The notes under the pieces: generated by a model | Told to the model about the DNA's origin: nothing | Databases searched by the model: none | Seen by the model: the letters and a program-made list of their open reading frames with translations, nothing else | Assembly (NCBI RefSeq): GCF_016464015.1 | Contig: NZ_JACDXT010000035.1 | Location: 1-43,798 of the forward strand | DNA: 43,798 bases | Reading direction: 5' to 3' | From: Psychrobacter sp. bablab_jr014 | GTDB lineage: Bacteria > Pseudomonadota > Gammaproteobacteria > Pseudomonadales > Moraxellaceae | Shown here: positions 8,710 to 18,224 of the stretch, piece after piece | How positions within the stretch are numbered: position 1 is the first letter of the stretch | Layout of the letters: every line of letters starts with the position of its first letter | Translations under genes and position numbers: made by a program

Positions 8710-9084
8710 CTATAGGGCGTTGGTGTCTACACTTGGACGAGGGGTTAATGGATTGTGTTGCATTAAAAAACCTTGCCAGCCCCAGTGCAGAAAGTTACGG
8801 ATATTGGCATGATCCGTACCATTTGGTGTGGCCATCACTTTGGCGTAGTGTTCGCCAAACAGTTGTAAGGTATCGAGTTGGTTCAGGCCGTGATGCTTGG
8901 CAAAACCGAATACCTTTGCGCTGCCTTCATTTTCGCCAGCATTGTTGTGCACCATGCCATTAACGAAAGCAACAGGCGTATAGCGATAGTAGTCATCAAT
9001 AAAGCTGATGACGTCATTAAAATGTATGGCTTTTTTTTGTAAGCCGTTAAGTAAAGCAGAAACATCTGATTGGCGAATACTCAT
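8710..9084 (-). CDS. HopJ type III effector family protein
   Basis: The 124-residue protein matches the small HopJ-like family by its pattern: F-NGMVHNNAGENEGSAKVF near residues 40-55, a QL-LFGEHYAKVMATPNGTDHANIR region, and a W-GW--F ending. The family is named after a Pseudomonas syringae candidate effector but is widespread in free-living bacteria that lack type III secretion, so the name should not be read as a function. Nothing in the sequence shows a signal peptide or membrane segment. GAGG lies upstream of the ATG. It follows csrA on the same strand with a 45-base gap and may be cotranscribed. Confidence 0.8.
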   Translation of the reverse strand: MSIRQSDVSALLNGLQKKAIHFNDVISFIDDYYRYTPVAFVNGMVHNNAGENEGSAKVFGFAKHHGLNQLDTLQLFGEHYAKVMATPNGTDHANIRNFLHWGWQGFLMQHNPLTPRPSVDTNAL

Positions 9085-9129
9085 AGGTCATAAACCTCAA
9101 ACAAATAAGAAAAGCACACTCATAGCAAG

Positions 9130-9375
9130 TTAGCGGTTAAAATAATCCTCATCATCAAACGATGGGGCAAAGCTGCCTTGCTCTAAATGCTGCATTTGTG
9201 ATTGTACTGAACGCTCATGTTGAATACGCTGATAAATCTCTTCACGGTGCACAGCGATGTCCTTTGGCGCATTCACGCCCAAACGTACTTGGTTGCCTTT
9301 AACGCCCAAGACCGTCACACTGACTTCATCACCGATCATTAAAGTTTCGCCCACGCGGCGGGTCAAGATTAGCAT
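9130..9375 (-). CDS. csrA: Carbon storage regulator CsrA, long form
   Basis: The first 60 residues are the standard CsrA/RsmA RNA-binding dimer ([18 protein letters not shown], then [22 protein letters not shown], with the RNA-contacting R44-type region VHREE). CsrA binds GGA motifs in mRNA leaders and controls translation and stability of carbon-storage, motility and biofilm genes. At 81 residues it is about 20 longer than the E. coli protein, with an acidic aromatic tail ([10 protein letters not shown]). AAGGAG sits eight bases before the ATG. It lies in the common alaS-lysC-csrA neighbourhood but is separated from lysC by a terminator and probably has its own promoter. Confidence 0.95.
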   Translation of the reverse strand: MLILTRRVGETLMIGDEVSVTVLGVKGNQVRLGVNAPKDIAVHREEIYQRIQHERSVQSQMQHLEQGSFAPSFDDEDYFNR

Positions 9376-9796
9376 GCGTCACACTCCTTATGTCGCATTA
9401 ATAGGTTATAGCTCATTAAATGGTATCTCAATTACTAGGTATTGCAGCCCATCTGTTGCAGCTTGCCACAAATGTTGATGAAGTGTCTAGAATAAAAACA
9501 CAGTTTTAGCGTATCAACGCGTGTATAAAGCCACAAAGAATAGGGTACGGATAAAAAAATTCATTTAGCCCAAATGAAGCCCACCATTATAGGTGGCATC
9601 ATCACAACTGTCACGGTTTTTCAGTAAAACTGCGCGTCACTTATTGACGCTATATACAGCATCCCCTGAGCGTAGGTACACAAGTGGGCCATATAAATAC
9701 TTGCAGTTCAGTGTATGTATAAAAAATAGGGCCACTTAGGACCCTATTTGATGCGATTGGCAAACTGCTAGCGCATGATACAGTGAAGCGCGCAGT
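9376..9796 (-). promoter_or_regulatory. lysC-csrA intergenic region with csrA promoter and leader
   Basis: This 421-bp gap holds the lysC terminator (9721-9749) and a good promoter match on the minus strand: TTGATA at 9512-9517 and TATTCT at 9489-9494, spaced 17 bases. That would give csrA an untranslated leader of roughly 105-110 bases, enough for autoregulation at the GGA in its AAGGAG ribosome binding site. No gene is seen in the region. Confidence 0.5.
9721..9749 (-). terminator. Terminator of lysC
   Basis: On the minus strand AAATAGGG and CCCTATTT pair around an 11-base interior and run into a T tract. It lies about 50 bases after the lysC stop. Confidence 0.75.
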
Positions 9797-10306
9797 TTAT
9801 TGGCCAGCAACCTTGCTCTCGCCATCTTCACGGTCAAGACCAAACGCGGTGTGTAGTGATTTGACCGCTTTTTCTAAGTATTGCTCTTGGATAAGGACAG
9901 AAACTTTGATTTCGCTGGTTGAAATCATTTGGATATTGATATTGTTTTCGGCGAGGGTTTGGAACATACGACTGGCAACGCCTGCATGTGAGCGCATACC
10001 CACGCCAACCAGTGAGACTTTGACCACTTCGCTGTTACCAATCACTTCTTTGGCATTAATCTCGTCTTTGACTTCATTGTTTAGCACGTCAAGGGTTTTG
10101 TCCATATCATTGCGGTTGACTGTAAAGCTAAAGTCAGTCGTGCCGTTGGTCGATACATTTTGGACTATCATATCAATTTCAATATTGGCGTTACCCACTG
10201 GGCTTAAAATCGCTGAGGCGATACCAGGATGATCAGGCACACCGCGTACCACAATCTTTGCTTCGTCACGGTTAAAGGCGATACCTGAGATGATAGCCTG
10301 TTCCAT
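9797..10306 (-). CDS. Aspartate kinase beta subunit from internal in-frame start
   Basis: An ATG at lysC codon 260 opens a 169-residue product starting [11 protein letters not shown], exactly at the beginning of the tandem ACT domains. The minus strand reads AAGGAG, five bases, ATG: a better Shine-Dalgarno site than many genes here have. Overlapping in-phase alpha and beta genes are established for several bacterial lysine-sensitive or concerted-inhibition aspartokinases. Whether it is translated here is inference from the site. Confidence 0.6.
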   Translation of the reverse strand: MEQAIISGIAFNRDEAKIVVRGVPDHPGIASAILSPVGNANIEIDMIVQNVSTNGTTDFSFTVNRNDMDKTLDVLNNEVKDEINAKEVIGNSEVVKVSLVGVGMRSHAGVASRMFQTLAENNINIQMISTSEIKVSVLIQEQYLEKAVKSLHTAFGLDREDGESKVAGQ

Positions 10307-11083
10307 GTTGTCTCCTTCGTCTTTTGTAATCAGGGTGCCGACGTTATTTTTAAAGTCGTCATCAAAGTTGCCATCTGTGTCTTCATCAAAGCTTGACAAT
10401 ACGCGTAATGGCACGCTGTATTTACCTGCAAACTCAACAGAGCGAATCTGCAAAATCTTTGAACCTAGGCTTGCCATTTCAAGCATTTCTTCAAAGGTGA
10501 TTTTTTTGAGCTTTTTGGCTTTTGAGGTCACGCGAGGGTCAGTGGTGTATACGCCATCAACATCAGTATAAATCTGGCATTCATCGGCTCCAAGCGCTGC
10601 AGCAATAGCCACGCCTGTGGTATCCGAGCCGCCGCGACCCAATGTGGTCGCGTTGCCATGCTCATCAATGCCTTGAAAGCCTGCAACAATCACGATATTG
10701 CCAGCATCAAGTTGCTCACGAATATTATGATCATCAATACTTTCAATACGTGCTTTGTTGTGCGCGCTGTCGGTCTTGATAGCGACTTGACGGCCTGTGA
10801 ATGATTGCGCGCCAATGCCTAACTCTTTAATCGCCATTGCAAGGAGTGAAATAGATACCTGCTCACCTGTTGAGACCATTTGGTCATATTCGCGTGGGTC
10901 AGGGTGCTTACTGATTTGACGCGCCAAATCAATCAAACGGTTGGTTTCGCCACTCATGGCTGAAACCACAACAACGACTTGATGACCATTGTCGTGCCAG
11001 CGCTTCACACGCTTGGCGACATTTTTGATGCGGTCAATACTGCCCATCGACGTGCCGCCATATTTTTGTACAATTAACGCCAT
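9797..11083 (-). CDS. lysC: Aspartate kinase, probable alpha/beta overlapping gene
   Basis: The 428-residue enzyme phosphorylates aspartate, the first step to lysine, threonine, methionine and diaminopimelate. The N-terminus has the kinase motif KYGGTSMG, and the substrate and ATP regions include [11 protein letters not shown] and [11 protein letters not shown]. Two ACT domains occupy about residues 265-415 and would give allosteric control by lysine and/or threonine. An internal ATG at codon 260 (10304-10306) is preceded by AAGGAG at five-base spacing, so a separate 169-residue ACT-only beta subunit is likely made, as known for the alpha2beta2 enzymes of Bacillus and Corynebacterium. Confidence 0.95.
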   Translation of the reverse strand: MALIVQKYGGTSMGSIDRIKNVAKRVKRWHDNGHQVVVVVSAMSGETNRLIDLARQISKHPDPREYDQMVSTGEQVSISLLAMAIKELGIGAQSFTGRQVAIKTDSAHNKARIESIDDHNIREQLDAGNIVIVAGFQGIDEHGNATTLGRGGSDTTGVAIAAALGADECQIYTDVDGVYTTDPRVTSKAKKLKKITFEEMLEMASLGSKILQIRSVEFAGKYSVPLRVLSSFDEDTDGNFDDDFKNNVGTLITKDEGDNMEQAIISGIAFNRDEAKIVVRGVPDHPGIASAILSPVGNANIEIDMIVQNVSTNGTTDFSFTVNRNDMDKTLDVLNNEVKDEINAKEVIGNSEVVKVSLVGVGMRSHAGVASRMFQTLAENNINIQMISTSEIKVSVLIQEQYLEKAVKSLHTAFGLDREDGESKVAGQ

Positions 11084-11395
11084 AGAAATTTACCTATAAT
11101 TTATCGATGACCATTGATTTGCGCGCACGACACAGCCTTACAGCGCAAGCAATGAGAACCCAAAGTATAAAAGCGATGTGCCAATATATGTTTTATGTTC
11201 TTTTTACGAAGTGATGTTCTTTATACCACAATCAACGCCAATATTTAAACCGCGCCCAAACGGATTCATAAGTATCGCAAGTTTTCTTTAGAAAATAGGG
11301 TATCCGTTTGGCAATAAGCGGCTTTTTATGATGAATAAAGCATGTCGCATTTAAGCCTTTTTATTATTTCTTGAATAACGACATGCTTTAGTTTT
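11084..11395. other. lysC-alaS intergenic region with long inverted repeat
   Basis: This 312-bp gap contains AAAGCATGTCG at 11337-11347 and its exact complement CGACATGCTTT at 11379-11389, a perfect 11-bp stem with a 31-base loop directly after the alaS stop. On the minus strand it lacks a T tract, so it is either a weak terminator, an mRNA 3' protecting structure, or a protein site. The rest must hold the lysC promoter, but I see no clear consensus pair and no gene. Confidence 0.5.
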
Positions 11396-14071
11396 TTACT
11401 GCGCCAAAGTTTGTGCTAGCCAAGCAGGTAGCGCTTGAACGGTTGCAGCGCTGGTATCACTCTTTGGTGCGCCGCCTTGGGCATAGTCAGGCTTACCGCC
11501 GCCTTTACCGCCAAGCTCACCCGCTAGGTGGCGAATGATATCACCTGCTTTGATACGGCTGGTCAATGATTTTGCCACACTTGCCGCCAGTGCCAATTGC
11601 TCGTCTTTATCGCCGACAAGTACAATCACACTCTCAGGCAGTTTTGATTTGACATCGTCCATCAGGGTGCGAATCGATTTGCCATCGACGCCTGCGAGGA
11701 TACTGACCAACACAGGCACGCCTTCGATGGTTTGTACATCATCAATCAGGCTTGCGGCTTGTGCGCTGGCAATTTTTTGTGACAAGCGCTCAAGCTGTTT
11801 TTCAAGCTCGCGCTGTTTGTCCGCCATAATGCGTACGCGCTCCGCAACTTCTGGACGCTTAACTTTAAGCTGTCCTGCTAGGGTGCTGAGCTGGGTGTCA
11901 TTTTGCTGAATGTATTTGACCGCGCTCATTCCCGTCAAGGCTTCGATACGGCGCACGCCAGCGGCAATGCCAGACTCGCTGATGATTTTAAAGATGCCGA
12001 TATCGCCTGTACGCTCAACATGCAGACCGCCGCACAGCTCGATAGAGAAGGGTACGGCTTTACCGTCAACCACACGCTCAGTGCCCATCTTTAAAACGCG
12101 GACGCTGTCACCGTATTTTTCGCCAAACAGGGCCATCGCGCCTTGTTCCATCGCTTCATCAATGTTCATGTGCGCGGTGGTGGCGGGGACGTTGGCTTGG
12201 ATTTGTTCATTGACCAAGCGCTCAATAGTAATCAGGTCTTTGTCCGCAATTGGCTGGTCGTATGAAAAGTCAAAACGCAGCACGTCGCTAGTGACTTGTG
12301 AGCCTTTTTGCGTCACACCATCGCCCAAGATTTGACGAAGGGCAGCGTGCAATAGATGCGTTGCTGAGTGGTTTTTGGCGCTGGCAGTACGGATGGCAGA
12401 ATGCACGGTGGCTTCGGCGCTTTGATTTCGCTGCACGTCACCCATCGTGACCACGCCATAATGGATGATGGCTTGACCTGATTTTTTGGTGTCTTGAACT
12501 TCAAACACGCCAGAGCTGCTGCGAATCTCACCCAGCTCGCCCGCCTGTCCGCCGCCTTCGGCATAAAACGGCGTGCTGTCTAGGACGATGACGCCTTCCA
12601 TACCTTCTGAGAGGATGCTGACTTCTTGACCGTCTTGGTACAGCGCGATGATGTTGACCGCATTGTCAGACAGTGAGTCGTAGCCTGAAAAGTGCGTTGG
12701 CGTCTCGACCTGAATCACACTGCTGTAATCGACATCGAACTTGCCTGCATCACGTGCACGCGCACGCTGCTCTTGCATGTGCTCATCAAACTCAGACTCA
12801 TTAATCACGATGCCACGTTCACGGGTGATGTCAGCAGTCAAATCAATCGGAAAGCCGTACGTGTCATACAGTTTAAACGCGGCAGCGCCTGATAGCGTGT
12901 CGCCTTCACTCAGACCATCAAGCTCAGTTGCCAGCAGTTTTAGACCTTGTGCTAAGGTTTTGGCAAACTGGGTTTCTTCTTTTAAGATGGCGTTTTCAAT
13001 GGTGGCTTGCTGCGCGACCAATTCAGGATAGGCATCGCCCATCTCGGTAATCAGCGGGGCGACCATCTTATAAAAGAAGGTGTCTTCTGCGCCTAATTTA
13101 TTGCCATGACGTACCGCACGGCGAATCACACGGCGCAGTACATAGCCGCGACCTTCGTTACTTGGCAATACCCCATCGGCAATCAAGAAAGACACGGCAC
13201 GGATGTGGTCAGCGATGACTCTTAGCGAGGCTTGCTGGGTGTTTTCAATACCCAAGATGTCTGCCGCCGCATTCATCAGATTGACAAAGGTATCAATCTC
13301 ATAGTTGCTGTGGACGCCCTGCATGATGGCGCTGATGCGCTCAAGTCCCATGCCTGTATCGACGCTGGGCGCAGGTAGCGGCAAGAGTGTGCCATCTTTT
13401 TGGCGGTTAAACTGCATAAAGACGCAGTTCCAAATCTCAATAAAGCGATCGCCGTCTTCTTCTGGCGTACCCGGCAGGCCGCCTTCGACGTCCGCGCCGT
13501 GGTCATAAAACACTTCGGTACACGGGCCGCAAGGGCCTGTATCACCCATCGTCCAAAAGTTGTCTGACGCATATGGCGCGCCTTTATTGTCACCGATACG
13601 GATGATGCGCTCAGCTGGCAAGCCGATGTCTTGATGCCAAATATCAAAGGCTTCGTCATCGGTCTCATAGATGGTGACGTACAGGCGGTCTTTGTCTAAA
13701 CCAAGCTGCTCAGGTGAGGTCAAAAATTCCCAAATATACGCGATGCCTTGCTTCTTAAAATAATCGCCGAATGAGAAGTTACCCAGCATTTCAAAGAACG
13801 TGTGGTGACGCGCCGTGTAGCCGACGTTATCCAAGTCATTGTGCTTGCCGCCTGCGCGCACGCATTTTTGCGCACTGACCGCGCGGCTATAGTCACGTGG
13901 CTCCATGCCCAAAAACGTCTCTTTAAACTGGTTCATACCCGCATTGGTAAAGAGCAATGTCGGGTCATTGTGCGGAATTAGGCTCGATGAACGGACGGCG
14001 GTGTGCTGTTTACTGATAAAAAAATCTATAAAAGCTTGGCGAATATCGGCTGAGCGAAATGATTGGCTCAC
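11396..14071 (-). CDS. alaS: Alanyl-tRNA synthetase
   Basis: The 891-residue class II synthetase charges tRNA-Ala. The catalytic core is at the N-terminus (motif 2/3 regions include FTNAGMNQFKETFLG, KCVRAGGKHNDLDNVG and GMGLERISAIMQG). The editing domain carries the HSATHLLH zinc motif (NHSATHLLHAALR) and the later CGGLHVERTGDIG. The C-terminal oligomerisation/C-Ala domain ends with a glycine-rich stretch (GGKGGGKPDYAQGG). The start codon is GTG, supported by AAGGAG seven bases upstream. It precedes lysC and csrA in the same orientation. Confidence 0.97.
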   Translation of the reverse strand: MSQSFRSADIRQAFIDFFISKQHTAVRSSSLIPHNDPTLLFTNAGMNQFKETFLGMEPRDYSRAVSAQKCVRAGGKHNDLDNVGYTARHHTFFEMLGNFSFGDYFKKQGIAYIWEFLTSPEQLGLDKDRLYVTIYETDDEAFDIWHQDIGLPAERIIRIGDNKGAPYASDNFWTMGDTGPCGPCTEVFYDHGADVEGGLPGTPEEDGDRFIEIWNCVFMQFNRQKDGTLLPLPAPSVDTGMGLERISAIMQGVHSNYEIDTFVNLMNAAADILGIENTQQASLRVIADHIRAVSFLIADGVLPSNEGRGYVLRRVIRRAVRHGNKLGAEDTFFYKMVAPLITEMGDAYPELVAQQATIENAILKEETQFAKTLAQGLKLLATELDGLSEGDTLSGAAAFKLYDTYGFPIDLTADITRERGIVINESEFDEHMQEQRARARDAGKFDVDYSSVIQVETPTHFSGYDSLSDNAVNIIALYQDGQEVSILSEGMEGVIVLDSTPFYAEGGGQAGELGEIRSSSGVFEVQDTKKSGQAIIHYGVVTMGDVQRNQSAEATVHSAIRTASAKNHSATHLLHAALRQILGDGVTQKGSQVTSDVLRFDFSYDQPIADKDLITIERLVNEQIQANVPATTAHMNIDEAMEQGAMALFGEKYGDSVRVLKMGTERVVDGKAVPFSIELCGGLHVERTGDIGIFKIISESGIAAGVRRIEALTGMSAVKYIQQNDTQLSTLAGQLKVKRPEVAERVRIMADKQRELEKQLERLSQKIASAQAASLIDDVQTIEGVPVLVSILAGVDGKSIRTLMDDVKSKLPESVIVLVGDKDEQLALAASVAKSLTSRIKAGDIIRHLAGELGGKGGGKPDYAQGGAPKSDTSAATVQALPAWLAQTLAQ

Positions 14072-14385
14072 AGCGGCTCCTTACTGTTGATAATGATAGG
14101 ACGCATGGATAAACAGACTATGCAATAGGCGGGTCTGCTTTAAAAATTATGCGGCGAATGCGCCCTAAATGATGAATGAAAGAAAGATAGGTAAATAGGT
14201 ATAAAAATAATTTTGCTAGCGATTTTAGCACAATCATATACTGCGTGTTGACTATTCTCACCGCCGTGATGCGTGAGAATAGGCGGGTATGACGGTACTT
14301 GCGCGTCGCTATAAAGTATTAGCCAATAATTGTCATTTATTTTGCTACCTTAACGACAATGTAAAAAATAACCTCTGCCAAAGCA
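14072..14385. other. Intergenic region between alaS and the DUF389 gene
   Basis: About 314 bases between two minus-strand genes. CCAATAATTG (14323-14332) is repeated inverted as CAATTATTGG (14387-14396), overlapping the stop of the upstream gene. The 54-base gap makes it a weak terminator at best. The alaS promoter should be here, but no convincing hexamers were found, and no gene is seen. Confidence 0.4.
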
Positions 14386-16182
14386 TCAATTATTGGTGCT
14401 TAAGATTGCGGCGTCCGTTTCATCAAGCTGGTCATCGCCCTGTGGGTCAGACTCAATCACTTGTACAGGCAAATAACGCAGCTGCAATTTGACAGGCAAG
14501 TAACCTGGGAACTTTTCGTTCATATTTTTCGTAATGACTTGCTCGATCTCGCGCACATCGGTTGCGCTCGGAATGGTTTCACCGCGAATCACCGCACGGA
14601 TGACCTGATGCCCGCCAACTTTGTTAAACTGAGTGTTGGTCAAGACGTTGCCTTGGCTGTCAAAATGCTGATTGATGGCTTCTTTGACTTGGTTTTCAAA
14701 GGCTTGCTGCTCAGCATTGCTCTGTAGGTTTAAGGTCAAATATACCCCAAGCCCAACGAGCAGCAGTAGGGTCACCGCATTACGGCGCAAAAAGGTGAGA
14801 TAGGTGCCCGATTTATAATCGTCCTCAACCAAGCGGCGAAAGCCCAAAAACCACAGCACCATGGCATTGGTAAACTGAATGGCAATGATGTTGGTAATGG
14901 CGAGTAGCAATGCACCTGCGCCAAGCTGCATCTCACCATTGGCAAATAAGATACCACTGGCAGCTAGCGGCGGCACTAAGGCGGTCGCTACGGCAACACC
15001 AACGACTGCGACAGACAAATGGGGCGACACCATCGCGTACGCACCTGCCGTACCGCCCGCTAGCGCAATCATCAAATCCATGGAGGTGGGCTGAGTCCGT
15101 GACAAAATCTCATTGGTCAGCGGTTGCCCTTGATGCAATAGCCCGACCACAAAACCCACGATAATCACCAAAGAGATACCCGCCAGCACCGTCAATAGCG
15201 ACTTGCGCAGTAGCGGCATACGATAGTCAATCACCGCCAGCGCCGCGCCTGTGATGGGTCCGAGCATCATCGCTACCAGCATCGCGCCGATGACCACCGC
15301 TGCTGAGTTGGTCACCAGACCGTAACTGGCGATAATCGCGGATAGAGTATTCATCACGAAATACATTTTGCTCGGCAGTGCGTTGGCTTCAATACTGACA
15401 CGTACTTCGGGATAGTCGATTTTTTTATCGCTAAACTGCTCAGCGACGAACTGTTTATAGGATTCGAGCTTGGCTTCTTTTTCTTCTTTAATGACTTCTT
15501 CTTCGCTGAGACCTTCTTCGTTTATCGCCGCTTCGACAGGCGTTTCTTCTACCGTCGTTGTGCTTGTGCTTTGTGTGTCTGCCACTTCTTCGTCTGTGAC
15601 GACAGGCTCGATGGTTTCTTCTGCTGGCTCGTCAGTCGTGTCGTTGGTCGCTGCCTCATTATTCGCTGCATTGGCGTCTGTGTTGTCTGCTTGTGCTTGT
15701 GGCTCGGCTGCTTGCCTTGACAAGGTTTGCTGGTCAGCGGTGTTATCAAGCGTGCCCGCCGTATCAGCGCTTTGTTCTGGGGGATTGGTCATGTCGTCAT
15801 AAGCCGCGTCGGCAGGGGTACTGGCATCGTCTTCGCTGGCGTCACCTTCACTGCTCGGCATTTCAGGGTCTTCTAAGGTCGCGATGACCACATCAGGGCT
15901 GGGCGAGGTAATGGTCACTTTTGGTTCAGGTGGCTTGGCGCACTCCTGTCCATCACCTTCAGAGTCGCATGGCACATCATCTAAGGCAGTGCCGTCGCCC
16001 ACTGCTGTAGACGCATTGGCATCAACATCACTTGCGCTCGTATCTTCATTGGACACAGGCGCATCGGTCGTGTTTTTTTCATCGTCCACAGTAATTTCGA
16101 CGACTTTGTCTGCGTCGTTGGACATGACTTCTTGGTCATCATTGTCGGTATGCTTGGTGGTGTTGGGCGAAGATGCGCTCAT
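14386..16182 (-). CDS. DUF389 membrane protein with long acidic N-terminal region
   Basis: The C-terminal two thirds match the DUF389 / TIGR00341 membrane family: a run of about six helices from residue 273 to 470 containing TNSAAVVIGAMLVAMMLGPI, AGGTAGAYAMVSPHLSVAVV and ATALVPPLAASGILFANG, then a soluble domain. The function of the family is unknown; transport has been suggested. Residues 1-235 are unusual, being made almost only of D, E, A, T, S, N, P and Q with no hydrophobic segment and probably disordered. About 598 residues is therefore much longer than ordinary family members. Internal starts could give a normal-length protein, but the acidic part is continuously open and in frame. Confidence 0.8.
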   Translation of the reverse strand: MSASSPNTTKHTDNDDQEVMSNDADKVVEITVDDEKNTTDAPVSNEDTSASDVDANASTAVGDGTALDDVPCDSEGDGQECAKPPEPKVTITSPSPDVVIATLEDPEMPSSEGDASEDDASTPADAAYDDMTNPPEQSADTAGTLDNTADQQTLSRQAAEPQAQADNTDANAANNEAATNDTTDEPAEETIEPVVTDEEVADTQSTSTTTVEETPVEAAINEEGLSEEEVIKEEKEAKLESYKQFVAEQFSDKKIDYPEVRVSIEANALPSKMYFVMNTLSAIIASYGLVTNSAAVVIGAMLVAMMLGPITGAALAVIDYRMPLLRKSLLTVLAGISLVIIVGFVVGLLHQGQPLTNEILSRTQPTSMDLMIALAGGTAGAYAMVSPHLSVAVVGVAVATALVPPLAASGILFANGEMQLGAGALLLAITNIIAIQFTNAMVLWFLGFRRLVEDDYKSGTYLTFLRRNAVTLLLLVGLGVYLTLNLQSNAEQQAFENQVKEAINQHFDSQGNVLTNTQFNKVGGHQVIRAVIRGETIPSATDVREIEQVITKNMNEKFPGYLPVKLQLRYLPVQVIESDPQGDDQLDETDAAILSTNN

Positions 16183-16497
16183 GCAAAGATTGCCTATAGC
16201 TGGGGTTAAAGAAGTCTATTCTAATGATAAAGCGCACGGATGCAAAAGCAATCTGGTTTTTTATGGTTAAAGGCGAGATGGCTAAGAAATAAAGAGATAA
16301 AAGGTGAGAGACGACAATAAAAGCAAATAAGAATGATTTAAAACTTTTGTTTGTTTGAAAAACCACTATATTATCATGGTTTTTTATCAAAATCAGTCTT
16401 TTTTGATGTTCGATGGCGTCTATAATAAATACTTACTAAAAGTAGGGATATAGCAGTATCATAACCATAAAACCACAATAGCTATGAGGATTAATGT

Positions 16498-16710
16498 ATG
16501 AACTGGGCATTATTTTCTATCGTATTCGCTATGGCATCGACTGTCAGTATGGGACTGTGCTTAATTGCCGCTTTGGTATTTGGCTTTAATGGCACGGCGC
16601 ACATTTTAATTGCGGTAGCGGTGGGCATTTTGATTGCTATTCCTGCAGGACTGTTTTTTACCAAAAAAATCAGCCGCATCACGGGTAAAGAAGAGGGCTA
16701 CGGATTTTAA
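16498..16710 (+). CDS. Small membrane protein, function unknown
   Basis: The 70-residue product has two predicted membrane helices, about residues 4-27 and 32-56, and a basic tail (FFTKKISRITGKEEGYGF). GAGGA lies eight bases upstream of the ATG, and a TATAAT hexamer lies about 75 bases upstream, at about 16421. A strong hairpin follows at 16764-16801. It stands alone between two divergently and convergently oriented genes. I do not recognise a named family. Confidence 0.65.
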   Translation: MNWALFSIVFAMASTVSMGLCLIAALVFGFNGTAHILIAVAVGILIAIPAGLFFTKKISRITGKEEGYGF

Positions 16711-16763
16711 GTTTGAGGGCAGCAAAAAGTAGTCAAGGGCAAAAATTCATTGCAGGGACAGCA

Positions 16764-16801
16764 ACCAAAAAGCCCCGTCACTTGGTACGGGGCTTTTTGG
16801 T
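16764..16801. terminator. Bidirectional terminator between convergent genes
   Basis: ACCAAAAAGCCCCGT and ACGGGGCTTTTTGGT are perfectly complementary (15 bp) around an 8-base loop, giving an A-run/stem/T-run on both strands. It serves both the small membrane protein and the L,D-transpeptidase. Confidence 0.92.
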
Positions 16802-16838
16802 ATTTATCTGTCTATTAAAAGTCGGTTGTCGACAGCTG

Positions 16839-18224
16839 TTATTCTAAGACAACGGTCGCGCCATTTTCGATGTTGGCGTACACTTCAAGCACATCCCAGT
16901 TGGTCAGACGGATACAGCCGTGTGATGCTTGACGGCTGATGCCTTCAGGTTTTGGTGAGCCATGTAGACCGTATGAAGGTTTTGACAAGCCCATCCATAC
17001 CACACCGACGGGGTTGTTCGGTCCTGGTGGTAGCATATAGACTTTTTTGCCGCCTGCTTCGTCGACGGTGGCTTTGTACCACGGCATTTTGACTTTGTTG
17101 ACGATTTTGTACGTGCCGTGTGGTGATGGCGTCGCGTCACTACCAACGGTGGTTGGATAAGTTGCGACCAGCTTATCGCCATTATAGGCGTACAAGGTCT
17201 TATCCGCTTTGTTCGCAACCACACGGTTAATACGCTGATTTAACTGCCCACGCGTATTAACGACAGTAATGGTTTCGCCTGCTTTATAGCTCTTATTTTT
17301 ATTGAGCTTGTCTAAATAACGCACATCCATGTGAAAGCGCTCACCCAACATCTCTTTAATGTCTTGATAATACAGCCCTTTCATTTTTGATTTGGCTTCA
17401 GAGCCTGAAGGCGTCGAGGCAAAGTTGGTATCAATATCTTCTTGCGTTAGCGTATAGCTGACGAGGACAGGTTTGTTTTTATTCACACCTTGAACGAGGG
17501 CGTCCCACGTTTGCTGGTTCATCTTGCCTGTGGCTGGCAAGCCCTTCATATTTTGAAAGTTCGTCAATGCTTTTTTACTGTTCATGCCCCAGCCACCATC
17601 AATCGGGCCTGGTGAGGCATGATTCCAATCAAGCAGCGCTTGCATCTTGATGGTCATTGCTGAGTTGACTTTCATATTCGGCGACCATGTCGCGCTATTG
17701 ACCTGTTTGGCATAGTCTGACAAGTTCAATGTGGTATGACGTTTGCCATCCGCATCTTCGATGCTTTTAATCGTTGGGTCGTTGCTAAAGTCTTGTAGCT
17801 GTTCACTTTCAGGAAGCTCAAACGATAAAGGGTCTGCTGAGCTGGCGGCAAAGCCTTGATTGGGCGCGCTAACCGCTTGACCTTCATCAATATCATCATC
17901 ACGGTCGGCTTGCTCGTCTTTACGTGTCAGCTCTTCGGCAGTCATGTTATCCGCTGCTACTGAAGTAGTGGGCGCAGAGGCAGGTGCACGGCGCGCTTGA
18001 TTGTTTTGGTTTTTAATCAGTTGTCCCATGCTATCGTCACTTGCAGCGCGTGCCTCAGTCGTCGCATTCACGCGATTGTTGCGGCTTTCTTCAAGGTTGA
18101 TACCTGATAGCGAGCCGATGGTAAAGGCATTGTTGTCGCTCGGCGCTGCAACAGCTGGGTTGATGATACCAGCACTCAGGGCAGCGATAGATAAGGCGGT
18201 GATTAATGGTTTTTTTGTCATCAT
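16839..18224 (-). CDS. L,D-transpeptidase with peptidoglycan-binding domain
   Basis: The 461-residue periplasmic enzyme has a signal peptide (about residues 1-26, ending AVAA). A disordered linker is followed by a peptidoglycan-binding helical repeat (about 185-245, with SPGPIDGGWGMNSKKALTNFQ) and a YkuD catalytic domain ending in the motif SHGCIRLTNWD. H435 and C437 are the expected catalytic residues. The class forms 3-3 cross-links or attaches proteins to peptidoglycan. Which of these reactions occurs is not decidable here; the overall shape resembles the YbiS/ErfK group with an N-terminal binding domain. Two adjacent ATGs at the start differ by one codon. Confidence 0.9.
   Translation of the reverse strand: MMTKKPLITALSIAALSAGIINPAVAAPSDNNAFTIGSLSGINLEESRNNRVNATTEARAASDDSMGQLIKNQNNQARRAPASAPTTSVAADNMTAEELTRKDEQADRDDDIDEGQAVSAPNQGFAASSADPLSFELPESEQLQDFSNDPTIKSIEDADGKRHTTLNLSDYAKQVNSATWSPNMKVNSAMTIKMQALLDWNHASPGPIDGGWGMNSKKALTNFQNMKGLPATGKMNQQTWDALVQGVNKNKPVLVSYTLTQEDIDTNFASTPSGSEAKSKMKGLYYQDIKEMLGERFHMDVRYLDKLNKNKSYKAGETITVVNTRGQLNQRINRVVANKADKTLYAYNGDKLVATYPTTVGSDATPSPHGTYKIVNKVKMPWYKATVDEAGGKKVYMLPPGPNNPVGVVWMGLSKPSYGLHGSPKPEGISRQASHGCIRLTNWDVLEVYANIENGATVVLE

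Noticed and set aside
8573..8812. 79-codon open frame overlapping the HopJ gene on the other strand
   Set aside because: It starts inside the IS-like palindrome and is antisense to a supported gene.
8710..9084. A true type III secretion effector
   Set aside because: The family name is historical; there is no secretion apparatus, chaperone gene or hrp-type promoter here.
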